A stretch of 64,000 bases of DNA from Pseudorhodobacter antarcticus (GTDB lineage Bacteria > Pseudomonadota > Alphaproteobacteria > Rhodobacterales > Rhodobacteraceae). Position 1 is the first letter of the stretch. Every line of letters starts with the position of its first letter. The DNA lies in NCBI GenBank assembly GCA_945860375.1, contig CAMAQR010000001.1, positions 186,001 through 250,000 on the forward strand, given 5' to 3'. Shown piece by piece: positions 27,248 through 36,800 of this stretch. A model generated the notes under the pieces. That model saw only the letters and a list, made by a program, of their open reading frames with translations. It ran no database searches and was not told the origin of the DNA. A program made the translations under genes and the position numbers.

Positions 27248-27808
27248 TTATGACCCTACGGCAGCCTGCGCCACTTCGGGCAAGGCGGGCGGCCATTGTC
27301 GGGTGGCATCGGCGTCAATCCAGCCCCGTACCCAATCGGGCAAGGCAGGGCTTTCGACAGACTGACCCAAAGCGCGCAACACCTCGGCCGGGGGCACCAT
27401 GCCGCCCTTGCGAATGTAGGCCGACCGCAGCAGCATCGACGCCGTGCATTCGCCATTTCGCCAAAAGCTTTGCTCCAGATACACAAACCGCGCATCCCAA
27501 CCCAGAACGCGGCTGACCTGAGTCAGTTTTTGAAACAGCGTCACCCGGCGGCGGTAGCGGGTCGAGTTGCCCGCCACGGTGATGCCCCAGCCGTTGGCCT
27601 TCGCGACATCCTTAAAGCCCATCCGCACAGACATCGGAATCCGCCCCAAATCGAACAGGGTCAGGGTGCGGCCATTGTTCAACTCGCGCCACGGGTCCAG
27701 GTCGGTGGGCCAGATGCGATGGATGCTGATGTGCGGTTCAAGGATCGACAGTTTGGGGGCGTTTCGAAACGTCCACAGCTCTTTGGCCATACGGATATAG
27801 GGATACAT
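27248..27808 (-). CDS. Hotdog-fold acyl-CoA thioesterase (4HBT/THEM6-like)
   Basis: A 186-residue protein of the thioesterase superfamily. Features are PHISIHRIWPTDLDPWRELNNGRTL (split here at about residues 25-49), the hydrophobic helix LFDLGRIPMSVRMGF and the central strand VTLFQKLTQVSRVLGWD. The layout matches 4HBT-type proteins related to eukaryotic THEM6. It probably hydrolyses acyl-CoA or another thioester; the substrate is not known. GGAGGTGCCAG sits before ATG 27808; the longer open frame upstream is rejected because it crosses the divergent yggT gene. Confidence 0.75.
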   Translation of the reverse strand: MYPYIRMAKELWTFRNAPKLSILEPHISIHRIWPTDLDPWRELNNGRTLTLFDLGRIPMSVRMGFKDVAKANGWGITVAGNSTRYRRRVTLFQKLTQVSRVLGWDARFVYLEQSFWRNGECTASMLLRSAYIRKGGMVPPAEVLRALGQSVESPALPDWVRGWIDADATRQWPPALPEVAQAAVGS

Positions 27809-27935
27809 CTGGCACCTCCAGCCCCTGCCCTGCCTGCGTCTGTGCGGATCGTCAAGCAAAACGCTGCGGAAACCATTGTGCTTTGGGGGGGCTGGCGTTA
27901 CCTCTGCCACAACCTCTTGTAGCCGGAGCCTGCGC

Positions 27936-28223
27936 ATGTCCAACCTGTACGAATTGCTGATGCTGATCCTGTTTGTGACAAAATGGATCGTGCTTGCCCA
28001 TTTCATCATGAGCTGGCTGATCAATTTTCAGGTGCTGAACACGCGCCAACCCTTGGTGGCGCAGGCGTGGCGGGGACTGAACCGGCTGTTGCAGCCGGTT
28101 TATGACCAGATCCGGCGGTTCATCCCGTCGGCGGCGGGGTTGGATTTCGCGCCTTTGGTGCTGCTGCTGGTGATTTACGGTCTGCAGATTTTGCTGGAAC
28201 GCAATCAGATGGCGTTCTTCTGA
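27936..28223 (+). CDS. YggT-family membrane protein
   Basis: A 95-residue inner-membrane protein with two hydrophobic helices, at about 5-28 (LLMLILFVTKWIVLAHFIMS) and 73-88 (PLVLLLVIYGLQILL). The family motif RPLLQPVYDQIRRFIP appears here as RLLQPVYDQIRRFIP. YggT proteins are linked to osmotic tolerance and cell-division gene neighbourhoods in other bacteria. The ATG at 27936 follows CGGAG. It is divergent from the thioesterase gene and 31 bp upstream of recQ. Confidence 0.85.
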   Translation: MSNLYELLMLILFVTKWIVLAHFIMSWLINFQVLNTRQPLVAQAWRGLNRLLQPVYDQIRRFIPSAAGLDFAPLVLLLVIYGLQILLERNQMAFF

Positions 28224-28254
28224 TCTTGACCCCTTCCCCGGCACAGTGGTGAAA

Positions 28255-30300
28255 ATGTCCGATCCGCGCGGTCTTCTGTCGTCTGTTTTCGGCTTCCCCG
28301 GCTTTCGCCCCGGTCAGGAAGAGATTGTCGACGCGGTTCTGGCCGGGCAGAACACCTTGGCGATCATGCCGACGGGTGGCGGAAAATCGCTTTGCTTTCA
28401 ACTGCCTGCCCTGTGTCGCGATGGGGTGACGGTGGTGATTTCACCCCTGATCGCCCTGATGCGGGATCAGGTGCGGGCGCTCAAGGCGGCGGGAGTGGAG
28501 GCGGGAGCGCTGACCTCGGGCAACACCGATGCGGAAACCGAAGAGGTGTTTGAGGCGCTGGATCAGGGGCGGCTGAAACTGCTGTACATGGCGCCCGAAC
28601 GGCTTGCAGCGGCGGGCACGGTGCCAATGCTGCGGCGGATCAACTGCACCATGATTGCGGTCGATGAGGCGCATTGCGTGTCGCAATGGGGCCATGATTT
28701 CCGCCCCGATTACCTGCGCATCGGTGATCTGCGCCGGACCCTGAACGTTCCGCTGGCCGCCTTCACCGCCACCGCGGATGAGGAAACCCGCACCGAAATC
28801 GTCACCCGGCTGTTTGATGGCCTGGCCCCTTCGACCTTTCTGCGCGGCTTTGATCGCCCGAATATCCACCTTGCCTTTGCCGTCAAGGAAGGGCCACGTG
28901 AGCAGATTTTGCGCTTTGCCGGCGCGCGACGGGGGCAATCGGGCATCGTTTATTGTGGCACCCGCGCCAAAACCGAAACCCTGTCGCAGGCCTTGCGGGC
29001 CGAGGCGCATTCCGCCTGTTTCTATCACGGTGGCATGGAGGCCGAGGAACGTCGCCGCGTTGAAATCCGGTTTCAGCAAGAGGATGGGCTGATTGTTGTG
29101 GCGACCGTGGCCTTTGGCATGGGCATCGACAAACCCGATATCCGCTGGGTCGCGCATGCCGATTTGCCAAAGTCGATCGAGGGCTATTATCAGGAAATCG
29201 GCCGCGCGGGCCGCGATGGCGCTGCGGCGGAGACGCTGACGCTGTACGGCCCCGATGACATCCGCCTGCGCCGCAGCCAGATTGACGAGGGCGTGGCCCC
29301 GCCCGAACGCAAAGATGCGGACCATGGCCGCCTGAACGCGCTTCTGGGTCTGGCCGAAGCGGTGCAATGCCGCCGTCAGGTCTTGCTGGGCTACTTTGGC
29401 GAGGCTGCCGAACCCTGCGGCAATTGCGATCTGTGTGACCGGCCCGCCTTGGTTTTTGATGCCACCGATGCGGTGCGCAAGGCGCTGTCGGCGATGCTGC
29501 GCACGGGGGAATGGTTCGGCGCCGGGCATTTGATTGACATTCTGACGGGCAATGCCACCGCCAAAGTGCGCGAAAAGGGGCATGACCAATTGCCAACCTT
29601 TGCGGTGGGGCGCGAGCTGTCCAAGCCCGCCTGGGGTGCGGTGTTCCGGCAGATGATGGGGCGCGATCTGGTGCGACCCGACCCGGATCGGTTCGGCGCG
29701 CTGCGGATGACCGACCACGCCCGCCCGATCCTGCGCGGCGAGGCGGCGATCACCCTGCGCCGGGACACGGTGGAAAAGGCATTGCCCCGCGTTGCTGTGA
29801 AAACCATGGTGGCGGAAGAACACGCCAGCCTGCTGTCCTCGCTCAAAGCCAAACGCCGGGCGCTGGCCGAGGCGGCGGGCGTCCCGGCCTATGTGGTGTT
29901 TCCGGACCGCACCCTGATCGAGATGGCGGAAAAACGGCCCTCAAATCTGGATGAGATGATGGGGATCACCGGAGTTGGTGCGAAAAAGCTGGAAAGCTAT
30001 GGCAAAGGGTTTCTCGCCGTGATCACCCGGGCCGAGGCGGGGGCGATGCATCCGGCGCGGCGCAAATTGGTGGGGCGCGATGCTGGCCAGATTTTTGACC
30101 GATTGTCCGAAGTGCAGGTGCAATTGCAACGCGGGGCTGACGGCATTGGCAAACCGCTCAGCCTGACTTCGGGTGCGCTGCGCAAGATTGCCGAAGCGCG
30201 GCCTTCCACGCTGTCCGATCTGGACCGGGTCGGCGATCTGGGCCCGCAAAAGATCGAACGATTTGGCGCAGCGTTTCTGGATGTGCTGCGCGAGGCCTAG
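28255..30300 (+). CDS. recQ: ATP-dependent DNA helicase RecQ
   Basis: A 681-residue 3'-5' superfamily-2 helicase for recombination and repair. The Walker A motif ends at K44 (PTGGGKS), and the DEAH box is D137-H140 (AVDEAHCVSQWGHDFRP). Helicase motif VI is in YYQEIGRAGRDG near 310. The RQC zinc site is seen in CRRQVLLGYF and CGNCDLC near 375-400. The C-terminus carries an HRDC domain with a second HRDC-like repeat (PSNLDEMMGITGVGAKK; PSTLSDLDRVGDLGPQK), as in some longer RecQ proteins. ATG 28255 was preferred over GTG codons three codons upstream. Confidence 0.95.
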   Translation: MSDPRGLLSSVFGFPGFRPGQEEIVDAVLAGQNTLAIMPTGGGKSLCFQLPALCRDGVTVVISPLIALMRDQVRALKAAGVEAGALTSGNTDAETEEVFEALDQGRLKLLYMAPERLAAAGTVPMLRRINCTMIAVDEAHCVSQWGHDFRPDYLRIGDLRRTLNVPLAAFTATADEETRTEIVTRLFDGLAPSTFLRGFDRPNIHLAFAVKEGPREQILRFAGARRGQSGIVYCGTRAKTETLSQALRAEAHSACFYHGGMEAEERRRVEIRFQQEDGLIVVATVAFGMGIDKPDIRWVAHADLPKSIEGYYQEIGRAGRDGAAAETLTLYGPDDIRLRRSQIDEGVAPPERKDADHGRLNALLGLAEAVQCRRQVLLGYFGEAAEPCGNCDLCDRPALVFDATDAVRKALSAMLRTGEWFGAGHLIDILTGNATAKVREKGHDQLPTFAVGRELSKPAWGAVFRQMMGRDLVRPDPDRFGALRMTDHARPILRGEAAITLRRDTVEKALPRVAVKTMVAEEHASLLSSLKAKRRALAEAAGVPAYVVFPDRTLIEMAEKRPSNLDEMMGITGVGAKKLESYGKGFLAVITRAEAGAMHPARRKLVGRDAGQIFDRLSEVQVQLQRGADGIGKPLSLTSGALRKIAEARPSTLSDLDRVGDLGPQKIERFGAAFLDVLREA

Positions 30301-30345
30301 ACCTTCGCCCCCGCGCACCTATCTGCCATGCAAAGGAGACTGCCC

Positions 30346-31125
30346 ATGCTGACCGTGATTTCCCCCGCCAAACGGCTGAATGAGGTGCCGCATGTTGCGG
30401 CAATGGCCCCGACGGCGCCAGAGTTTGCCACCGATGCGGCCCGGCTGGCGAAAATTGCGCGGGGGTTGTCGGTGGCAGAGTTGTGCAGTTTGATGCATAT
30501 CTCGCCCGCTTTGGGTGCGCTGAACCATGATCGGTTTCGCGCGTTTGACAGCGCGGCAACCGGCCAGCCCGCCGCGTTTTTGTTTGATGGCGACACCTAT
30601 GCGGGACTGGAGGCCCGCGCGATGGAACCTGACACCCTGCACTGGGCGCAGAGCCATTTGCGGATCTTGTCGGGGCTTTACGGCCTGTTGCGCCCGATGG
30701 ATGCCATTCAGCCGTATCGGTTAGAGATGGGCAGCCGTCTGGCCAACCCCAAGGGCGCCGATCTTTATGCCTATTGGGGCACCAAGATTGCCAGCGCCCT
30801 GAACGCGCAGGCGGTGGAGATGGGCGCAGGCGCCTTGGTCAACTGCGCCTCGACCGAATATTTCGGAGCGGTGGACCTCAAGGCGCTGAAACTGCCGGTG
30901 ATCACCCCGGTTTTCCTTGAGGACCGCAATGGCGAGGCGAAAATCGTGTCGTTCTGGGCCAAAAAGGCGCGCGGGGCGATGGCGCGGTTCATCGCAACCC
31001 ATCACCTGACCGACCCCGCCGACCTGCGCGGGTTCGATCTGGGCGGCTATGGCCATCGCGCCGATCTTTCGGATGCGACGCGGCTGATCTTCATCCGCGC
31101 CGCGCAGGAACCGCTGGCGGCTTAG
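30346..31125 (+). CDS. yaaA: Peroxide stress protein YaaA (DUF328)
   Basis: A 259-residue YaaA protein. The family N-terminus MLTVISPAKRL is directly at the chosen ATG, with AAAGGAGA in front. Other conserved pieces are FDGDTYAGLEA near residue 85, LRILSGLYGLLRPMD near 105 and VVNCAS-type segment ALVNCASTEYF near 165. In E. coli YaaA lowers free iron and protects DNA during H2O2 stress. It lies 45 bp behind recQ on the same strand, so repair and oxidative-stress functions may be co-expressed. The end overlaps the convergent kinase gene by four bases. Confidence 0.93.
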   Translation: MLTVISPAKRLNEVPHVAAMAPTAPEFATDAARLAKIARGLSVAELCSLMHISPALGALNHDRFRAFDSAATGQPAAFLFDGDTYAGLEARAMEPDTLHWAQSHLRILSGLYGLLRPMDAIQPYRLEMGSRLANPKGADLYAYWGTKIASALNAQAVEMGAGALVNCASTEYFGAVDLKALKLPVITPVFLEDRNGEAKIVSFWAKKARGAMARFIATHHLTDPADLRGFDLGGYGHRADLSDATRLIFIRAAQEPLAA

Positions 31126-33665
31126 GCCGCGCTTTCTGTCAGCGCCATAATTGGGCGGGCATCGACCGGGCAGAGTTCAGACAGCGTTTCTGTCAGCGTC
31201 ACCTTGCGCAGCGGTTTGGTCATGTAGCGGTCAATCCCTGCGGCCAGAATGCCCTCGGCATCGCCATCCATCGCATGGGCGGTCAGCGCGACAATCGGGA
31301 CATGGCTGCGCCCCCCTTCCAAGGCGCGAATGGCGCGGGCGGCGTCGCGACCGTCCATTTCGGGCATCGAAATATCCATGAAGATCATGTCCGGGCGGAA
31401 GGACTGAAACAGATCAACCGCCTCTAACCCGTTGTTGGCGAACACCAGTTCAATGTCGATGTCGCGCACCATCTTTTGGAACACCAACTGGTTGGTGCGG
31501 TTGTCCTCTGCCGTCAGCACCCGCATCTGGCGGCGGTCCCCGACGGGCAGTGCAGGCAAGGGCGGTGCAACCTCGGTCCCCCCCGACAGCGCCTGAAGGC
31601 GGCGATAAAGATCGGCGCGCAAGATGGGCTTTTGCAGCGTTGCGGCCAGATGCTCTGCCCCCGCGCCGTCGCGCGCATTGGCAAGGCTGGAGGACAGCAG
31701 CACAATCGGCGTGTCGATCCCCTTGGCGCGGATGCGGGTGGCCAGGTGCAGCCCGTCCATCTCTGGCATGTCATGATCGGTCAGGATGGCGTCAAAGCTG
31801 GCGCTGTCCAGCACGGTCAGCGCATCGGCACCAGAGCGGCACAGGGTAACGGCAATGCCGCAGGGCACCAGTTGCCGCTCCAGAATGGTGCGGTTGATGA
31901 ACTGATCGTCCACCACCAACACCCGTTTGATCGCTATCGGCAGACGCGGGGCGGCAGCCTCTTCGGCGACGGGCAGGGTCAGGCGGAAGCCAAAGCACGA
32001 GCCTTTGCCAAACTCACTGTCCACCCAGACCGCACCGTCCATCCGTTCAATCAGCCGTTGGGTGATGGCAAGACCAAGTCCGGTGCCTTCGAACTTGCGG
32101 TTCGCCTCACTTTCCACCTGGTTGAATTCGCCGAACACATGGGCAAGGTTTTCGGGCGCGATGCCAATGCCGGTGTCTTCGACGGTGATGTGCAACTGCT
32201 GCTGGCCCGGCAAATCCTCGATCCCCACGACGCGGATCAGGACGTGGCCTTTCTCGGTGAACTTGACTGCATTGCCGATCAGATTGGTCAGAACCTGCCG
32301 CAACCGCCCCGGATCGCCAACATAGCGGGTGGGCAGTAACATGTCGAAATCGATCATCAGATCCAGCCCTTTTTCACGGGCCCGTGGCTGCAAAAGCATG
32401 GTGATTTCATGGATTGTACGCTCCAGATCAAAGGGTTCTGGGTGCAGGGTCAGACGTTCGGCCTCAATCTTGGAATAGTCCAGAATGTCGTTGATGATGA
32501 CCAGCAACGCCTCACCCGACGAGCGAATGGTTTCGGCGAACAGGCGCTGTTCTTCGGACAGGTTGGTGTCACACAGCAGTTCTGCCATGCCGACCACGCC
32601 ATTCATCGGGGTGCGGATTTCATGGGACATATTGGCAAGGAACGCCGATTTGGCGCGATTGGCAGATTCGGCCTGCTTGCGGGCAGCCTCAAGCGCGGTT
32701 TGCTGATCCATCTGCAGGGTGATATCCCGGCGCAGACCCACGCGGCCGCCATCGGGGGTGCGGTGATCCTGCTCCTCGATCCAGCGGCCATCAGCCAACT
32801 GGCAAACGGAAGTGCCCTCGGCGTGGCGCATCTGATCCAGCCGTTCGGCAAGCCAGTCCTCTTCGCGGCCCACAGCCTCGGGCACATGGCCATTGCGCAG
32901 GCCATAGCGCAGCAAATCTGCAAATTTCGTGCCCGGAACCATTGCCTCGGCACTGTCGGGAAACATTTCGCGGTAGCGTTGGTTGCAGGTCAAAAGACGT
33001 TCCTCCCGGTCAAAAAGAACAAAGCCATCTGGCATCGCCTCTATCGCGGCCCAGATGCGCATTTGGTCGGTGATGTTTAAAACAAGGCTGACCATGTCAC
33101 CGTCGCGGGCGCGTTGATCGACCAGCCGCACCCAGGTGCCCGTGTTGAAGCGCACGATCAGCGGTTCAATTGGGTCATGTTCCCAGCGCGCGCGCATCAT
33201 TGTGACCCAGTCTTCGGGCCGCACATCGCCCATATCGATCAGGCCGCGTTCGGCGGCAGATTGCAGAATATCGTCATAAGACATGCCCGCGGCGATCGGC
33301 CTGTCGCGAAACGGCGCAAGGTAGGCGCGGTTGGCGGCGACCAGTTTCGAACAGCCGTCAAACACCGCAAAGCCGTCCTGAATGGTGTTGATGCTGTCCC
33401 ACAGCCGCCGTTCCGCCATCACGGCGGCGGTGTGGGCGGCATCCAGTTCATTGACAAAACGCGACTGTTGGCCCTTCAACGCCTCTGCCTCGGTCAAGGC
33501 GGATTTCACCACCTGCCGCTGTTCAACAATCTGATCGGATAATGACCGCGCGTGCAGGGCCAGCTTTTCGTTGGCGGCAAAAAGTTCACGGCTTTTCTGC
33601 TGCAGCAGCCGTTCCGCCGCCAGCCGTGCCCGCCGTTCCTTCGCCAGCCGTTCCGCAAATTCCAT
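31122..33665 (-). CDS. Hybrid sensor histidine kinase, PAS-PAS-HisKA-HATPase-REC-REC
   Basis: An 847-residue cytoplasmic hybrid kinase with no transmembrane segment. Residues 1-85 form a charged coiled coil. Two PAS domains of the Rhodobacterales PAS-7-like type lie at about 88-200 (IQDGFAVFDGCSKLVAANRAY) and 207-318 (MPDGFVLFDREERLLTCNQRY). The HisKA domain has phospho-acceptor H348 (NMSHEIRTPMNG). The ATPase has an N box (NLIGNAVKFT, 461-470) and a G box (GTGLGLAI). Two receiver domains have acceptor aspartates D630 and D764 (ILTD, IFMD). No HPt domain is present, so a separate phosphotransfer protein is needed. The signal sensed is unknown. It is divergent from yfhM. Confidence 0.92.
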   Translation of the reverse strand: MEFAERLAKERRARLAAERLLQQKSRELFAANEKLALHARSLSDQIVEQRQVVKSALTEAEALKGQQSRFVNELDAAHTAAVMAERRLWDSINTIQDGFAVFDGCSKLVAANRAYLAPFRDRPIAAGMSYDDILQSAAERGLIDMGDVRPEDWVTMMRARWEHDPIEPLIVRFNTGTWVRLVDQRARDGDMVSLVLNITDQMRIWAAIEAMPDGFVLFDREERLLTCNQRYREMFPDSAEAMVPGTKFADLLRYGLRNGHVPEAVGREEDWLAERLDQMRHAEGTSVCQLADGRWIEEQDHRTPDGGRVGLRRDITLQMDQQTALEAARKQAESANRAKSAFLANMSHEIRTPMNGVVGMAELLCDTNLSEEQRLFAETIRSSGEALLVIINDILDYSKIEAERLTLHPEPFDLERTIHEITMLLQPRAREKGLDLMIDFDMLLPTRYVGDPGRLRQVLTNLIGNAVKFTEKGHVLIRVVGIEDLPGQQQLHITVEDTGIGIAPENLAHVFGEFNQVESEANRKFEGTGLGLAITQRLIERMDGAVWVDSEFGKGSCFGFRLTLPVAEEAAAPRLPIAIKRVLVVDDQFINRTILERQLVPCGIAVTLCRSGADALTVLDSASFDAILTDHDMPEMDGLHLATRIRAKGIDTPIVLLSSSLANARDGAGAEHLAATLQKPILRADLYRRLQALSGGTEVAPPLPALPVGDRRQMRVLTAEDNRTNQLVFQKMVRDIDIELVFANNGLEAVDLFQSFRPDMIFMDISMPEMDGRDAARAIRALEGGRSHVPIVALTAHAMDGDAEGILAAGIDRYMTKPLRKVTLTETLSELCPVDARPIMALTESAA

Positions 33666-33748
33666 GCCAGACCTGTTGTGCTGTCCGCACCTTTCTGGCG
33701 CGGTATTCGAGCACAGCTTGGCGCAACAAAATGAACGTCCGCTTAACG

Positions 33749-33763
33749 TGACAAAACTTGTCA
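33749..33763. promoter_or_regulatory. Perfect dyad in the kinase-yfhM spacer
   Basis: TGACAAAACTTGTCA is a perfect 6-bp inverted repeat with a 3-base centre. It lies 83 bases from the kinase ATG and 72 bases from the yfhM ATG. A repressor or activator dimer could bind it; the protein is unknown. Confidence 0.35.
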
Positions 33764-33835
33764 GCCCTTGAAGATACCTTGCAAAAATGGCGGGCCACTG
33801 CGACAGTTCCCGCGTTCATTCTAGGAGTATTTGCG

Positions 33836-36800
33836 ATGCGCGGTATTTTTCGGGGCGCCTTGATCGGGGCAGTCGCGGCCTTTGTTTCCATCGCGCCTTC
33901 TTTGGTGCAGGCCCAAGACCTGATCCCGGCCAAGCGATTGGTTCTAAGCGAAAACACTGACCTGACCGGAGGTGACATCTCGTCGATTTTCGACACCACG
34001 CTGGAGGCATGCGAACGCGCCTGCACCAGCAACGCCCGCTGCGAATCCTTCACTTTCAACGGCAAGAATGGCTCGTGTTTTCTCAAGAGCGGTGCGGGTG
34101 ATCCGGCCTATTATGAGGGTGCATATTCCGGTTATGTGATTCCCGCCAACGCGGGCGCCGAAGCCCGCGCCAAGACCCGTCGGGGCGAGTTGGCTTTTCT
34201 GGCCGATTGGGAATTTTCGGGGGTGACGCGGCAGGCCGAAGGGCTGGCGAATGCCCATATCACCAACGCTTTCACTGCCGAAGAACACGGTGCCGCCGCC
34301 CAAAGCGCCGAGGCCAACGGCGACATCGTCACCGCCAGCCGCTTTGTGGGCGCGGCACTGAACCTGACCGATTCATCTGCCGACTGGGCCGAATATGCGC
34401 GCCTGTTGTTGATGGCCGGATCGCAGCCCAGCGATCAGCAGCGCACCTATCTGGATCAATCTTATCTGGCCTCATTGAACGCCTATTTGCGGGCGGATGG
34501 CAAACCCGCCCAACACTCCATTCTTGCCACCATGGGCGACGCGCTGGAGCGGATTGATCGGGGGCGCGACAAGGTGGGGGCGCTGCGTCTGGCGCAGTCC
34601 CTGCAGCCGCGCGATGACACCGCAGCGGCACTGGATGATGCCATCGGCAAATATGGCTTCCGCGTTGTTGACAACACGGTTGAGTCCGACTCCGCCCGTC
34701 CGCGCATCTGCGTGAACTTCTCGGAAACCCTTGCGAAATCGGGCGTCGATTACACGACCTATGTGCAACTGCCCGATCCGGGGCTGACTGTCACAACCGA
34801 TGGTTGGCAGCAGTTGTGCGTCGAGGGCGTCACCCACGGGTCGCGCAACACCATCACTTTGCGCGAAGGGCTTCCGGCTGCGGACGGGCAGGTTTTGGCA
34901 AAATCGGTCGAAATCACCACCTATGTGCGCGACCGTAATCCGGGTGTACGTTTTCCCGGCCGGGGCTATGTGCTGCCGCGCGGCGGCGATGCGGCGGTTC
35001 CAGTCGAAACGGTCAACACCACCAAACTTGACCTGCAACTTTACCGCGTGACCGATCGCAACCTGTTGCGGTCGTTGCAGAACGGTTATTTCGGGTCGCC
35101 GATGCCGGACTATCAGGAATATGATTTCGCGGAAGAAATCGGCACGGAAATCTGGAAAGGTGCCGCGACGGTTGGGCAGGATGTGAACAAGGACATCACC
35201 ACACGCCTGCCTTTGGCCGATGCGATCAAGGATCAGGCGGCAGGCATCTACGCCCTGCGCGCGTCGGTTCCCGGCGTTGATCCCTACATGATTCCGGCCA
35301 GTTGGCAGTGGTTTGTGGTGTCCGATCTGGGCCTGACCTCGATGTCCGGCGTCGACGGGCTGCATGTTTTCGTGCGCAGCCTTGGCACTGCGGGCGCGAA
35401 AGAGGGGGTGACGGTTGAACTGCTGAGCCGCGCCAACGATGTGCTGGGCAGTGCCAGCACCGACGCTATGGGCTACGCCCGCTTTGATGCTGGTTTGGCG
35501 CGGGGCACTGGTTCGGCTGCGCCCGCCCTGATTGTGGCGCGTGAGGGCGACGGCGATCTTGCTTTCCTGTCGCTGACAGATCCCGAATTTGATCTGTCCG
35601 ACCGTGGGGTTGAGGGACGTGAGGCCGCCCCTCCGGTCGATGTGTTCCTGACCACAGATCGGGGGGCCTACCGGGCGGGTGAAACCGTCTATGCCACCGC
35701 TTTGGCGCGTGACCCGCAAGCGGCGGCGGTTGAAGGTCTGCCCCTGACCGCGATCCTGAAGCGTCCCGATGGCGTCGAATATGCGCGCGCTTTGGTGGCG
35801 GATGCGGGGGCTGGTGGCCATGTGTTTGCAATGCCGGTGGCCGGTTCTGCCCCGCGCGGTGTCTGGCGGCTGGAGGTCTTCGCCGATCTGGAAGCGGAGG
35901 CGTTGACCACCAAGACCTTTCTGGTGGAGGACTTCCTGCCCGAGCGGATCGACTTCACACTTGATCTGGGCGAGGCCGTCATTCGCTTGGGCGACACGCC
36001 ACAAATGGCTGTAGACGCAAAGTATCTTTTTGGCGCACCCGGCGCTGATCTGAAGATCGAAGGCGAAGTGCTGCTGCGCGCCGCCAAGGAACTGGCCGAT
36101 TGGCCGGGCTATGTCTTTGGCCGTCACGATGCGCCCTTTTATGCGGTGATGGAATCCTTCGGGGGTTTTGTGACAGACAAGGACGGCAAGGCGCTGGTCG
36201 ATCTGACCCTGCCCGCCGTCGAAGATCCGGGTCTGCCGCTCGAATTGCGCGCCACGGTGCGCGTGGCCGAAGGTTCGGGTCGTCCTGTCGAACGTCGCAC
36301 CGCAAAACTGCTGGCTCCGTCTTCCGCCCTGATCGGCGTCAAACCGATGTTTGACGGCGTGGTTGGCCAAGGCACCGAAGCGCGGTTCAATCTGATCGGG
36401 ATCGGTGCTGACAGCAAAGCCACCCCGATGAAGGTGAAGTGGACGGTCACCCGGATTGAGACGAATTACCAATGGTATCAAAGCGGTGGCTCTTGGAACT
36501 GGGAACCCGTGGTTTCCCGCGCCCGCGTGGCCGAAGGTCAGGTCGATCTGGGCGTGGAACCCGTGGTAATCGCCACTGCGGTGAATTGGGGCGAATTTGA
36601 GCTGGCGGTAGAGCGTGTCGATGGCACCACCGCCGCCACCTCGACCACCTTTTACGCCGGTTGGTACGCCCCCGCAGATGTGACGGATTCGCCTGACACG
36701 CTGGAGCTTTCATTGGACAAACCGGCCTATAAACCCGGTGATACCGCGATGCTGCGGGTGGTGCCGCGGGCCGGTGGCACGGCGCTGATCACGGTTTTAT

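Noticed and set aside
34472..36481. A 669-codon minus-strand open frame
   Set aside because: Antisense to yfhM, whose domains, signal peptide and thioester motif are all intact on the plus strand.
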